Shown piece by piece: positions 1 to 7,656 of a stretch of 41,285 nucleotides of DNA (its first letter is position 1; the number at the start of each line of letters is the position of its first letter). Origin of the DNA: Phycisphaeraceae bacterium (GTDB lineage Bacteria; Planctomycetota; Phycisphaerae; Phycisphaerales; Phycisphaeraceae). The position numbers and the translations under genes were made by a program. The stretch is taken from assembly GCA_029260615.1 (NCBI GenBank), contig JAJDCX010000101.1, positions 1 through 41,285 of the forward strand. Direction: 5' to 3'. Below the pieces are notes generated by a model, which worked only from the letters and a program-made list of their open reading frames with translations, had not been told where the DNA came from and did no database searches.

Positions 1-1
1 T

Positions 2-505
2 ACCAGCGATTGGACTGCAGCAGCCCTGCTCATCGAATTGCATAGCGGCTCGATCTGGCAGGAGCCGGACGATACTGTAGCAGCGTTCTTCAATGGCAAA
101 ACCCTCGGTCAACCCACCCCGGGTTTCTTCGTTGTGCTGCCGTCGTCTGAGTATGACACCCGCATCTTCGACCCGCATGGCTCTGCGTCGATACTTGGTG
201 CCGCTGGTGATGTGGGAGGCGATGTTGAGCAGTTTGATACGGCTGAGATCGACATCTCATGGAACAGTACAGGAGCAGATACCGCTGATATCGGCACCTT
301 CAGCATCGGCCGGTTCACCCTGTCGCCTGACGCCGGTGGTGTGGCGACGATAGCATTCACCGTCGCCGGCGTGGACAGGGCCATCGTTCGAACACAAGTA
401 GTCGTAAACGGCATACTCTTTCCCGAACCGGCCTCGCTCGTGCTGCTAGGCTTGGGCGGGCTGGGGTTGGTGCGTCGGCGTAGTTGCCGTGGTGGCAAAA
501 TCTGA
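2..505 (+). CDS. Secreted PEP-CTERM protein, C-terminal part
   Basis: The reading frame is open from the first complete codon (base 2) to a TGA at 503-505, so the gene begins left of the window. The TTG at base 38 is not a convincing start because the frame continues upstream with no ribosome site. The visible 167 residues have no enzymatic motif that I recognise. They are rich in Gly, Ala, Thr and Asp, typical of a secreted beta-rich domain. The protein ends with a Pro-Glu-Pro-Ala-Ser motif, a leucine/glycine-rich hydrophobic segment and an Arg-Arg-Arg tail, which is the PEP-CTERM signal read by an exosortase at the inner membrane. The domain upstream of the anchor cannot be assigned. It is followed 24 bases later by carA on the same strand, with no obvious functional link. 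Confidence 0.8.
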   Translation, partial: TSDWTAAALLIELHSGSIWQEPDDTVAAFFNGKTLGQPTPGFFVVLPSSEYDTRIFDPHGSASILGAAGDVGGDVEQFDTAEIDISWNSTGADTADIGTFSIGRFTLSPDAGGVATIAFTVAGVDRAIVRTQVVVNGILFPEPASLVLLGLGGLGLVRRRSCRGGKI

Positions 506-529
506 GCCGGTCGTTACACTTCGGCCACC

Positions 530-1774
530 ATGAGCGGACAGGGCAGAAATACACTTAACCCGCTGACTCACCCCCAACAGGCCCGACTGGCACTGGAAGA
601 CGGCAGCGTCTTTGTCGGAGAGGCGTTTGGGGATACCACGCCCAAGACCCTGGACGCGGAGGTCTGCTTCAATACGTCTCTAAGCGGCTACCAGGAAGTC
701 CTGACCGACCCTTCCTACGCCGGGCAGATCGTGACCATGACCTGCCCGCTGATAGGGAATTACGGGGTCAATGAGGGCGATCTGGAATCGAATCGGGCCC
801 AGCCCCGTGGGTTTGTGGTGCGTGAGTTATCGAATACCGCCAGCAACTACCGGGCAACCCGGGAGCTGGGTGACTGGCTTGCCGAGCAAGGCGTGACCGG
901 GATCAGCGGTGTGGACACACGGGCCTTGACCCGGAAGCTGCGGACACAAGGGGCGCTCAAAGGGGTCTTATCAACCGAGGTGAACCTGACTGATGCCGAG
1001 CTGGTTGAGATGGCGAAGCAGGCATGTGGGTTGGTCGGCATCAACCTGGCCAAGCAAGTCAGCCTAACCGAGCCGATCCGCTGGGACCAGGGGCTTGGAG
1101 ACTGGGCGCCAATCCAAGGCGAAGCACCCAAGCCGGCCAAGCGTTTTAGTGTGGTCGCGCTGGATTGCGGGGCGAAGCTGAATATTCTCAGGAACCTGGT
1201 GGACTGCGGGTGTGATGTCACGGTGCTGCCCTACGACGCGGACCCGGCGGCGGTGTTGGAGCATAAGCCCGATGGGCTCTTTATCTCTAACGGCCCGGGC
1301 GATCCGTCTGCCGTAACCGAGACGATCCAGAGCCTTAAAGCGCTACGCGGGAAGCTGCCGATCTTCGGGATCTGTCTGGGGCATCAACTCTTAAGCCGGG
1401 CGATCGGGGCGGATACGTTCAAGCTGAGGTTTGGGCACCGCGGCGGGAATCAGCCGGTACAGAACCTATTCACTGGCAAGGTCGAGATCACCAGCCAGAA
1501 CCACGGGTTCGCGGTGGACATCGACAGTTTGAAGAAGGCCGGGGGCGAGCCGACACACATCAACCTCAACGACCAGACTCTGGAAGGTTTCCGCCACTGG
1601 GCCGAGCCGATCTTCGCGGTGCAGTACCACCCCGAGGCCAGCCCGGGGCCCCACGACGCACGGTACCTATTCGACTGCTTCATCGACATGATGATGACCG
1701 GGCAGAGCCCCACCGGCGAGCAGATGGATCGGGCACAACGGCGAAGAAACCTCGTCGCCGCCGGGCCGGGCTAG
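530..1774 (+). CDS. carA: Carbamoyl-phosphate synthase small (glutaminase) subunit
   Basis: This is the glutaminase subunit of carbamoyl-phosphate synthase. It hydrolyses glutamine and passes ammonia to the large subunit CarB for arginine and pyrimidine synthesis in the cytoplasm. The 414-residue length is normal or slightly long for the family. The N-terminal CarA domain (about 18-150) is followed by a class I glutamine amidotransferase domain (about 205-390). That domain has the oxyanion segment SNGPGDPS near 253-260, the nucleophile elbow GICLGH with Cys282, and the His-x-Glu pair in QYHPEA (His367, Glu369). The ATG at 530 opens the frame about 18 residues before the conserved ARLALEDGS start of the family. 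It has no clear Shine-Dalgarno. carB is not in the window, so the two subunits are not encoded next to each other here. The C-terminal 25 residues are a short Arg-rich extension. Confidence 0.97.
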   Translation: MSGQGRNTLNPLTHPQQARLALEDGSVFVGEAFGDTTPKTLDAEVCFNTSLSGYQEVLTDPSYAGQIVTMTCPLIGNYGVNEGDLESNRAQPRGFVVRELSNTASNYRATRELGDWLAEQGVTGISGVDTRALTRKLRTQGALKGVLSTEVNLTDAELVEMAKQACGLVGINLAKQVSLTEPIRWDQGLGDWAPIQGEAPKPAKRFSVVALDCGAKLNILRNLVDCGCDVTVLPYDADPAAVLEHKPDGLFISNGPGDPSAVTETIQSLKALRGKLPIFGICLGHQLLSRAIGADTFKLRFGHRGGNQPVQNLFTGKVEITSQNHGFAVDIDSLKKAGGEPTHINLNDQTLEGFRHWAEPIFAVQYHPEASPGPHDARYLFDCFIDMMMTGQSPTGEQMDRAQRRRNLVAAGPG

Positions 1775-1865
1775 TCTCGGCGGCTCCCTGCCACAGTTCG
1801 ATCAGCCCGTTCTCAACACAAGCTTGGCAGGTAGCTGGCCATGGCACGTCTTGAATAATCAGTCT

Positions 1866-1904
1866 CCGCGGATATACATCCGCGGCTGTGACAGAAAGTC
1901 AGCC
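1866..1904. repeat. Double-hairpin element between convergent genes (REP-like, copy C)
   Basis: Bases 1866-1885 form a perfect 8-bp stem (CCGCGGAT pairing with ATCCGCGG) around the 4-base loop ATAC. It is followed at 1884-1904 by a weaker hairpin (GGCT/AGCC and GAC/GTC around AGAAA). The element lies between the 3' ends of carA and the minus-strand gene ending at 1925, so it could stop transcripts from both sides, but neither strand has a T-tract. The stem-loop core GCGG...TAC...CCGC is shared with the elements at 14345-14420 and 15962-16013, which argues for a dispersed repeat family rather than a simple terminator. Confidence 0.6.
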
Positions 1905-1924
1905 TGCGGATGGATAGTGAATCT

Positions 1925-3433
1925 CTAACGATTGGTACTCAATGACCTTCCACGCCGAGTGACGAGGAGTATCACCGAGTTAACCAGGAAGATTACCGCC
2001 GAGCCTGGTTCGGGTACAAACACCGGGGCCGTGCTTACTTGGGAGCCGTTGCCCCAGTTGCCAAGCACGATATTCATATCCGAGATGCCGACAAAACCGT
2101 CAAGATTCAGATCCCCATCAATAATCCCGCCACTATCGTATTGGTTCCAATTAGACAAGATGATCGACAGATCGCTGAGCCCGACAACACCGTCGAGGTT
2201 AGAGTCACCGGGTATCCATTCACGCAAGGTCATCAGCGGGTCGCCGACAACGGTGTTGACAAACGATAGCTGCGGCGTGGCGGCCCATGCGGCCTCGGCA
2301 AAGGTGAAACCATCTAGCAGCATATCCCAGAGGATGTCCTCATTGGCGACGGTCGCGGCGCTGGCGCCGGGTTCTTCGACGTGGCCCAGGCCCGCGGTCC
2401 CACCGGCTGCGATCCACTCGGCGACTAAGCCCTGCCCGAATTGGTTGTTGCCTTCCTGGAAGCTGTAGGCGTTGAAGCTCTCCCAGGTGTGGAAGACCGC
2501 TCCATCTGCGAGTTGGAAGTTAAGGTTGTCTATGTACCCAGTACCCGCAGCGTGTGAGCCGTGACTAACTAAGCCGATGACGGGCTGGGGAGCGTCTATG
2601 ATATCCGCCACGGAGTCATCGAAGACCAAATTCTGGCCTCTGGGCTCGAGTACATTGAGTGCCAGTTGCGTCATCCGGTCCACCCCAGCGGCCGGTGCGT
2701 TGGGGTCGTCGTCAACGATCACAAGCTGTTGGGTCGGCAATATGAATGAGCGTTGAGCCCGGTCGATCATGCCCTTGACATCATTGACGGTGAAGCCGTC
2801 GAGCCTGGAAGTCAGCCGGATACCCTCGGTCGAAGGATCGTTGCGGTCGAAAGCGGTCGATGAGGTGTAGTAGGGATTGGATGCGTGATGTTGTGTGGGA
2901 AACGGGAAAGAAGGCGGTGACATAAACCAGGTCTGGTCACCCATCATCTCCGCGGAATCGATCAGGTCTATGCGCGTTAATTCACTTTCCAAACTCGAAT
3001 AGGGCTCCCACCAGTCATCCAGAATCGAAACGCCAAACGGCTGCCCTCTCCAACCAGGGTATGTACCAGGGTTAGGAAGGGTGTTCTGGATCCTAAGCGG
3101 CAGCCCCTTTGTGGTAACGATCAATTCGGTATCGAAATTCAACCCCGCGAGAACCTGGGGGCGGATCACGTCCAGATAGTGGTCTTGGCTGACTTGCTCG
3201 CTGGTACTGACGCCTTGGAGTCCGAGCAGTTGGACACCGGGATGGGCCTGGGCATAGTAGTTGGCAACATCGATGCCATCAGAGCTATCGGCGTTGTATA
3301 GAACGAGTGTCTTAGAGGGGCTAAGCGCGCTTGCCGACGGGCACAAAAAAACCGCACCCGCGGAAGCGAATACAACTGCCATCGCTTTCCGGTTGCGTTT
3401 TTGTATCAGGCAGGCCAAAAGCCAACGAAACAA
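1925..3433 (-). CDS. TIGR03790-like secreted protein with dockerin-like repeats and PEP-CTERM anchor
   Basis: A 502-residue exported protein. The main domain (about 40-405) resembles the TIGR03790 family of unknown function: it begins with a strand of the type TLVLYNADS followed by a Tyr-Tyr-Ala helix and contains the segment IVTTKGLPLRI. I make this assignment from memory of the family pattern. A dockerin-like pair of calcium loops follows (DSNLDGVVGLSD and DLNLDGFVGISD, about 408-465), then a Pro-Glu-Pro motif, a hydrophobic segment and basic residues at the C-terminus. I chose the TTG at 3433 because it is preceded by GGAGGGAGATAAGG, nearly identical to the leader of the next downstream-coordinate gene (start 4197), and because it supplies the basic n-region (KRNRK) of a signal peptide ending at Ser-Ala-Ser-Ala. 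The alternative start is the ATG at 3382. It may be co-expressed with the two PEP-CTERM genes upstream on the same strand. Confidence 0.8.
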   Translation of the reverse strand: MFRWLLACLIQKRNRKAMAVVFASAGAVFLCPSASALSPSKTLVLYNADSSDGIDVANYYAQAHPGVQLLGLQGVSTSEQVSQDHYLDVIRPQVLAGLNFDTELIVTTKGLPLRIQNTLPNPGTYPGWRGQPFGVSILDDWWEPYSSLESELTRIDLIDSAEMMGDQTWFMSPPSFPFPTQHHASNPYYTSSTAFDRNDPSTEGIRLTSRLDGFTVNDVKGMIDRAQRSFILPTQQLVIVDDDPNAPAAGVDRMTQLALNVLEPRGQNLVFDDSVADIIDAPQPVIGLVSHGSHAAGTGYIDNLNFQLADGAVFHTWESFNAYSFQEGNNQFGQGLVAEWIAAGGTAGLGHVEEPGASAATVANEDILWDMLLDGFTFAEAAWAATPQLSFVNTVVGDPLMTLREWIPGDSNLDGVVGLSDLSIILSNWNQYDSGGIIDGDLNLDGFVGISDMNIVLGNWGNGSQVSTAPVFVPEPGSAVIFLVNSVILLVTRRGRSLSTNR

Positions 3434-3570
3434 CCTTATCTCCCTCCAACAATGACAATCGCCTTACATTGAGACGATCCTGTCAACTTTCCCCGTCAGA
3501 TAGTTTACCACATGAGGAGCGAAGTCACCCCATATAGTAATCCAAACGCGGAAGAATCAGGGAGCGTGAT

Positions 3571-4197
3571 TCATGACCGACGACGTTTGCCCAGACACAT
3601 CACACCTGCACCCAAGGCAAGGAGCGTCAGGCTCGCGGGCTCGGGAAGCGGGCTGGGCAGGTCATGGGAGTTAAACCAACCAGCAGAGACCGTGGCAGAA
3701 TGAAGCTCGGGGGCCCCTTTGCTTGTGAAAAACAGGACGGCGCTGCTTTGATTAATAACCAGCCTCGGATTGAAGTCCCAAGCGGAAGAGGTCGGCGGTA
3801 CGCCGACATAAAGATCAGTACTGGGGTCTAAGAGCCCCGCATCACCGATAAACCCGATCGTGCCCAGCGCTTCGTCGCCATCGAGCCCAACGGTTAACTT
3901 AGTGACATCGGAATCCAAGTTATGGATCTGATAAGCGTAAACGTAATCCGTTCCGCCGCTGGTATCTTCACCTGGGAAAGCCACACCAAAGGCACCGGGC
4001 GCGAAGACAGCAAAATCAACATTTGCCGACACCGTAAACCCAGAGAAGTTAACGTCAAAGAGTTGGGTACCAGTGAAACCCGGCATCGCCCCACCACTGT
4101 TTGCCGAGAGCAGCCCAGCTTGCGCTGTACTCCCTGCGACTAACATGGCGGAAACCGCCAACCCTAAAACGCCTATCCGTGACGTGCGACAAATCAT
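3571..4197 (-). CDS. PEP-CTERM domain protein, paralogue of the adjacent gene
   Basis: A 208-residue secreted protein of unknown function. It has an N-terminal signal peptide (hydrophobic run ending Ser-Thr-Ala-Gln-Ala, about residue 27), a Gly/Asp/Ser-rich beta-type domain, and a C-terminal LPEPASL motif, hydrophobic segment and KRRRS tail typical of exosortase substrates. The ATG at 4197 is preferred over the TTG at 4218 because it sits 8 bases after AGGGAG in the leader AGGGAGATATAAGG, almost the same leader as the gene ending at 1925. The central segment (VDFAVFAPGAF, then YAYQIHNLDSD) matches the neighbouring protein encoded at 4435-5073 (VDWTVFGPGDF, then YAFQIFSTGTS), so the two are diverged tandem duplicates. 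Both may be extracellular matrix or surface proteins. That is inference only. Confidence 0.85.
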   Translation of the reverse strand: MICRTSRIGVLGLAVSAMLVAGSTAQAGLLSANSGGAMPGFTGTQLFDVNFSGFTVSANVDFAVFAPGAFGVAFPGEDTSGGTDYVYAYQIHNLDSDVTKLTVGLDGDEALGTIGFIGDAGLLDPSTDLYVGVPPTSSAWDFNPRLVINQSSAVLFFTSKGAPELHSATVSAGWFNSHDLPSPLPEPASLTLLALGAGVMCLGKRRRS

Positions 4198-4434
4198 CCT
4201 TATATCTCCCTGATTCAATGAGCATGCTCACTGAGAATACCAAACTACACTCAACTTCTCCTGAAAACAACTTTCAAAGTCCAACTCAGCACGTCCTATA
4301 CACCAAGCTAATATATCGTCCTGCGATCTCACGATATTTCTTGGAACCGCTTCAGCGTGTCGGCCTTCAGCCGTTAGAGAGTCATAACACCTCTCATCAC
4401 GCTATCTTTTGCGTCCATCGAAACATCGCCTGGC

Positions 4435-5073
4435 TCAGCTGCGACGCCGCAGTATCGCCAAGGCACCGAGGCCCATCAACGCCATCGATGCGGGTTCAGG
4501 AATATCGCTCGCACCGGGTACCGGCAGCGGGATCACGATCGAGAAGGACCCGCCGTTGACAGCTACGCCGAAAAGCGTTGCAGGTGTCTTGATAGATGAA
4601 AAAGCCAAGCCAATGCTGTTTTCGCCAGCATTCAGACCCGTGAAGTTCCATTCCGCCTGGGTGCCCAAAGCAACCGAGAACGGGGCCTCTCCGGCAAGAT
4701 CAGCGAATGTGCCGATGTTGTTGGCCGCACCGTTGGGATCTTGCAGAGTCAGCGAGTGGATGGCGCTGGTCCCTGTTGAAAAGATCTGGAAGGCGTAGGT
4801 CAACTCGCCCGCGGTCGGCGTGTAGCCGGCAAAGGGGAAGTCGCCTGGGCCGAAGACGGTCCAATCAACCGTTCCGCTTAAGCCAACCCCGTTATCAAAC
4901 GCGGTGGAAGACGTCCAAGCACCGGCGCTTGGTCCATTGCCATCGTTGAATGCTGCGGCATGGCTATCAAGAACACCGGCGCTAGCCGAGGAACTAAATG
5001 AGACCACCCCAGCCAGACCCAGTGCAAGTGCACCTGTCTGTATAACTCGCGTAAACTTACCTACAGCAACCAT
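4435..5073 (-). CDS. PEP-CTERM domain protein, paralogue of the adjacent gene
   Basis: A 212-residue secreted protein. Residues 1-32 form a signal peptide ending Ser-Ser-Ala-Ser-Ala. The middle is a beta-rich domain shared with the downstream paralogue (3571-4197). The end is IPEPASM, a hydrophobic stretch and LRRRS, the PEP-CTERM sorting signal. The ATG at 5073 has a good ribosome-binding site, AGGAAGAGGAG, about 7 bases upstream. A sigma70-like promoter can be seen at 5243-5271. The gap to the downstream paralogue is about 240 bases, so the two may be separate transcripts or a loose operon. The domain architecture gives no enzymatic hint: no Cys pairs, no His/Asp cluster. A structural, matrix or filament role is possible but not shown. 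Confidence 0.87.
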   Translation of the reverse strand: MVAVGKFTRVIQTGALALGLAGVVSFSSSASAGVLDSHAAAFNDGNGPSAGAWTSSTAFDNGVGLSGTVDWTVFGPGDFPFAGYTPTAGELTYAFQIFSTGTSAIHSLTLQDPNGAANNIGTFADLAGEAPFSVALGTQAEWNFTGLNAGENSIGLAFSSIKTPATLFGVAVNGGSFSIVIPLPVPGASDIPEPASMALMGLGALAILRRRS

Positions 5074-5469
5074 GCTCTTTCTCCTCTTCCTTTATGACCG
5101 TAGAATTAAACGACGTAATAATTAGACGTGCAGTCGTTTCCAGGTCGGTTTTGTGTCTTCTCTCCTCCGCTTGCGGCCATCGGCTCTCCCATTTACCCCA
5201 AAGGGCCTATCAGGAGCAATCCTCAGAAACCGCAGCACTTCCTTTGTACAGGCCATCGCCTGCTGCGTCAAGGGTTTTTACTGTAATTTCACATAAAAGC
5301 ACCTCGTAATTCACCCACTATGACATGAAGTTCGGCATAAAACCATTCATTTAAGGGCTTTAAATATTCTATAAAAAGTGGTAGGGATCGAAGGGATTTC
5401 GTCTGCATTCATAGGCTTTGCCTAAGGTTGCGGGGCTGGTTTGACACCGAAATACTCGAATCGAGTAGC
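5074..5469. other. Gene-free stretch between two minus-strand genes
   Basis: About 400 bases without a supported gene. It holds the ribosome site and a likely promoter (5243-5271) of the PEP-CTERM gene starting at 5073. Bases 5331-5390 are noticeably AT-rich. A 15-base near-perfect palindrome, TACTCGAATCGAGTA (5453-5467), lies 3 bases beyond the stop of the BtpA-family gene. It has no loop or T-tract, so I do not call it a terminator. A 71-codon plus-strand frame here (5094-5309) has no ribosome site and is not supported. Confidence 0.5.
5243..5271 (-). promoter_or_regulatory. Sigma70-like promoter of the PEP-CTERM gene at 5073
   Basis: Reading the minus strand, TTGACG (5271-5266) and TACAAA (5248-5243) are separated by exactly 17 bases, matching the -35 and -10 boxes at five and four of six positions. 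It would give a 5' leader of roughly 160 bases before the ATG at 5073. Confidence 0.45.
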
Positions 5470-6285
5470 TCAATTGGCTGATTTCGAGACTACATTCAGG
5501 AAGGTTTCAACCCGTTTGGGATCAATGGGTTGATCGAGTTGGCCGTCGATCTTGAAGTAACTGCCAACGATAAAACCGTCCGCATGGGGCAACAAATCTG
5601 CCAGGGTTTGGGGCGTTGCGCCGCTACCGATGAACACCGGCGTGCTTGCTGCGGACTGCTTGACCTGCCTGACGAGTTGTGGGTCTGTGGGGTGGCCTGT
5701 CCCGACTCCCGACACGATGACGCCGTCGGCCTCGGCACGCTGGACCAGTTCATCGACCTCTTCTTCGATCGGACGTTCGGCCAGGGGTGCGGCGTGTTTG
5801 ACCCTGACGTCGGCGAGTACCTTGATGTGGTCCGCACCGATCTGCTGGCGGTAGCGCATCAGTTCTGCTGCTTTGCCGGTGATAACGCCCTGGTCGGTGA
5901 GGCAGGCCCCGGAGAGGACGTTGACGCGGATGTAGTCTGCCGAGACCGCCAGAGCGATCGCCAGGGCTGAGAGCCCGTCGTTGCGCAGGACGTTGATCCC
6001 AAGGGGCAGGTCGGTCATATCTCTGACGGCCTGTGCCAGGGAGGTCATGTGTGTGACGGTGTGCGTGGGGACCGAATCAGCAAAGAACGGGGTGTCGCCG
6101 AAGTTTTCGAGCATGAGCCCGTGGACCCCGCCGTCACACAGAGCCCGGGCGTCGGCCAGGATGTGGGCACGGATCGACGCAAGGTCGCCACGGTACCCGG
6201 GTGATCCGGGCAGGGCCGGGAGGTGGATCATGCCGATGACGGGCTTGTGGATGTTTTCCCAAGCGGGGCACAGTGGGTTGGTCAT
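5470..6285 (-). CDS. BtpA/SgcQ-family TIM-barrel protein
   Basis: A 271-residue soluble protein matching the BtpA/SgcQ family along its whole length. It has the N-terminal PVIGMIHLPALPGSP motif (about 15-29), then GLMLENFGDTPF (about 56-67), LGINVLRND, a strand ending in VRVKHA, and a phosphate-site-like pair, VSGVGTG and FIGSGATP, before GFIVGSYFK. In cyanobacteria BtpA is needed for photosystem I stability. Homologues in non-photosynthetic bacteria have no settled function and are thought to be TIM-barrel enzymes. No photosynthesis gene is nearby, so the photosystem role should not be transferred. The ATG at 6285 has a weak AAGG 9 bases upstream. The gene is divergent from the metallo-beta-lactamase gene at 6599. 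Confidence 0.88.
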   Translation of the reverse strand: MTNPLCPAWENIHKPVIGMIHLPALPGSPGYRGDLASIRAHILADARALCDGGVHGLMLENFGDTPFFADSVPTHTVTHMTSLAQAVRDMTDLPLGINVLRNDGLSALAIALAVSADYIRVNVLSGACLTDQGVITGKAAELMRYRQQIGADHIKVLADVRVKHAAPLAERPIEEEVDELVQRAEADGVIVSGVGTGHPTDPQLVRQVKQSAASTPVFIGSGATPQTLADLLPHADGFIVGSYFKIDGQLDQPIDPKRVETFLNVVSKSAN

Positions 6286-6598
6286 TGCGGTGGCCTTGTG
6301 GTTAGGACGGGTCCGTCCGGTGTTGTGATATGCCTAGGGTTCGGCGGTGGTTAGCTTGACCCGGGGGGCAGGGTTGGCGATACTTGTCATTCATTAACTC
6401 GGCGTGACCGCTCGTGTAAGCCAATTGCCGACGGACGGGTGCAGGTACCCGAGATAATACGCAGTGTGTAATTGTAACTCGATCCGTGCGAGTGGGTGAG
6501 AGCCCCGCCCGACCGATTTTCTGGGCGGCCAGCAACACCTTTGTCGGCGGCGCCAAGCGTGAAACCTTGCCGAACGACCAACGACGGTGGAACCGATC
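6286..6598. other. Divergent intergenic region
   Basis: About 310 bases between the divergent BtpA-family and metallo-beta-lactamase genes. Apart from one candidate plus-strand promoter (6356-6384) I see no RNA gene, repeat or riboswitch. A long minus-strand frame crossing this region is the antisense shadow of the metallo-beta-lactamase gene. Confidence 0.4.
6356..6384 (+). promoter_or_regulatory. Candidate promoter for the RNase Z-like gene
   Basis: TTGACC (6356-6361) and GATACT (6379-6384) are separated by 17 bases and match sigma70 boxes at five and four of six positions. It would give a leader of about 205 bases before the ATG at 6599. No other support is visible. Confidence 0.3.
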
Positions 6599-7537
6599 AT
6601 GATCCCCAACCCCCCGCCACGCCGACCCCAATTGGGATACCTCTACGTCCACCCCTACCGGGTCCAGGGCATCTCGATCGCGGGTGAAGAGACGTTCGTG
6701 CAGGTACCGGAGTTGGGCGTGTGCTTCGACATCGGTCGGGCACCACGGGCGGCGTTGAACAGCGACTTCGTGGCGTTGAGCCATGGCCACATGGACCACT
6801 CTGCGGGGCTGGCGTACTACTTTTCTCAACGCCATTTCCAGGGCTTGGGGACGGGCACGGTCATCTGCCACCCCCGGCTGGAAGGCCCGATCCGTGGGGT
6901 GATGTCGGCCTGGATCGATCTGGAAGCCCAACGAACACCCCACAACATCGTGCCCCTGGAGCCCGACCAGGAACACACGGTCAAGAACAACATTGTGCTG
7001 CGCGCCTTTGCGACCCGGCACACCGTGCCGTCGCTTGGCTACATCGCGATCGAGAAACGCAGTAAGCTCCGCGAAGAGTTCATCGGGCTGCCCCAGGCCA
7101 AGCTGGTCGAGCTGAAAAAACAGGGCGTTGAGATCACCCAGGTCCATGATATCCCGTTGGTCTGCTTCACGGGCGACACGATGTGGGGCGAGCATTTTGA
7201 TCGGCCGGACGTGCTGAGTGCCAAGATCCTGATTACCGAGTGCACGTTCATGGAGCCCGAACACCGCGACCGGGCAGACGTAGGCAAACACCTGCACCTG
7301 GATCACATCGCCCAGTTGTTGGAGAAGTCCCAGGCCGAGGCGGTAATCCTCACGCACCTGTCCCGACGGACACACATCTCCGAGGCCAAGCAGATGATCG
7401 AAGAAGCCATCCCACGCAAGCACCACGACCGCCTGCTGATCCTGATGGATAACAAGTCCAACCGTGTGCGGTACGAGCAACAGGTCGCTGAGGTTGAAGC
7501 TCAGGGGCAGGGGCAGGCTCAAACGCAGGCCAAGTAA
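6599..7537 (+). CDS. RNase Z-like metallo-beta-lactamase fold hydrolase
   Basis: A 312-residue MBL-fold metal hydrolase of the RNase Z/ElaC-like branch. From the ATG at 6599, the metal motif SHGHMDH supplies His62, His64, Asp66 and His67. His141 lies in a segment TRHTVPSLGY typical of RNase Z. Asp193 is in FTGDTMW, and His253 in LTHLSRR. The segment HLHLDHIAQLL (231-241) resembles the histidine segment of RNase Z enzymes. The family processes tRNA 3' ends or hydrolyses phosphodiesters. A tRNA 3'-end role is attractive because neither tRNA in this window encodes CCA, but that is inference. The GTG at 6587 would add four residues. I prefer the ATG because GGTGG lies 8 bases before it. The C-terminus is a Gln/Ala-rich tail. 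An RsmJ-like gene follows 119 bases downstream. Confidence 0.87.
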   Translation: MIPNPPPRRPQLGYLYVHPYRVQGISIAGEETFVQVPELGVCFDIGRAPRAALNSDFVALSHGHMDHSAGLAYYFSQRHFQGLGTGTVICHPRLEGPIRGVMSAWIDLEAQRTPHNIVPLEPDQEHTVKNNIVLRAFATRHTVPSLGYIAIEKRSKLREEFIGLPQAKLVELKKQGVEITQVHDIPLVCFTGDTMWGEHFDRPDVLSAKILITECTFMEPEHRDRADVGKHLHLDHIAQLLEKSQAEAVILTHLSRRTHISEAKQMIEEAIPRKHHDRLLILMDNKSNRVRYEQQVAEVEAQGQGQAQTQAK

Positions 7538-7656
7538 GCTCCAACCTGATCCTAATTGTCGCACAGAATCCAAACGGCACCCCCGCTTATGGTCTAGTTG
7601 CGCCGTGGTTGATAGAACTGCACGGATCCAATTAAGGATGCCGGGTATCCTCTGGC

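Noticed and set aside
3481..3486. Minus-strand TTGACA upstream of the TIGR03790-like gene as a promoter
   Set aside because: No acceptable -10 box lies 15-19 bases downstream.
5094..5309. Small plus-strand frame in the gap after the PEP-CTERM pair
   Set aside because: No ribosome site, no recognisable composition, and it overlaps the promoter and leader of the minus-strand gene.
5453..5467. Near-perfect palindrome TACTCGAATCGAGTA as a terminator or operator
   Set aside because: It has no loop or T-run, so it cannot be an intrinsic terminator. A single copy next to a stop codon is not enough to call an operator.
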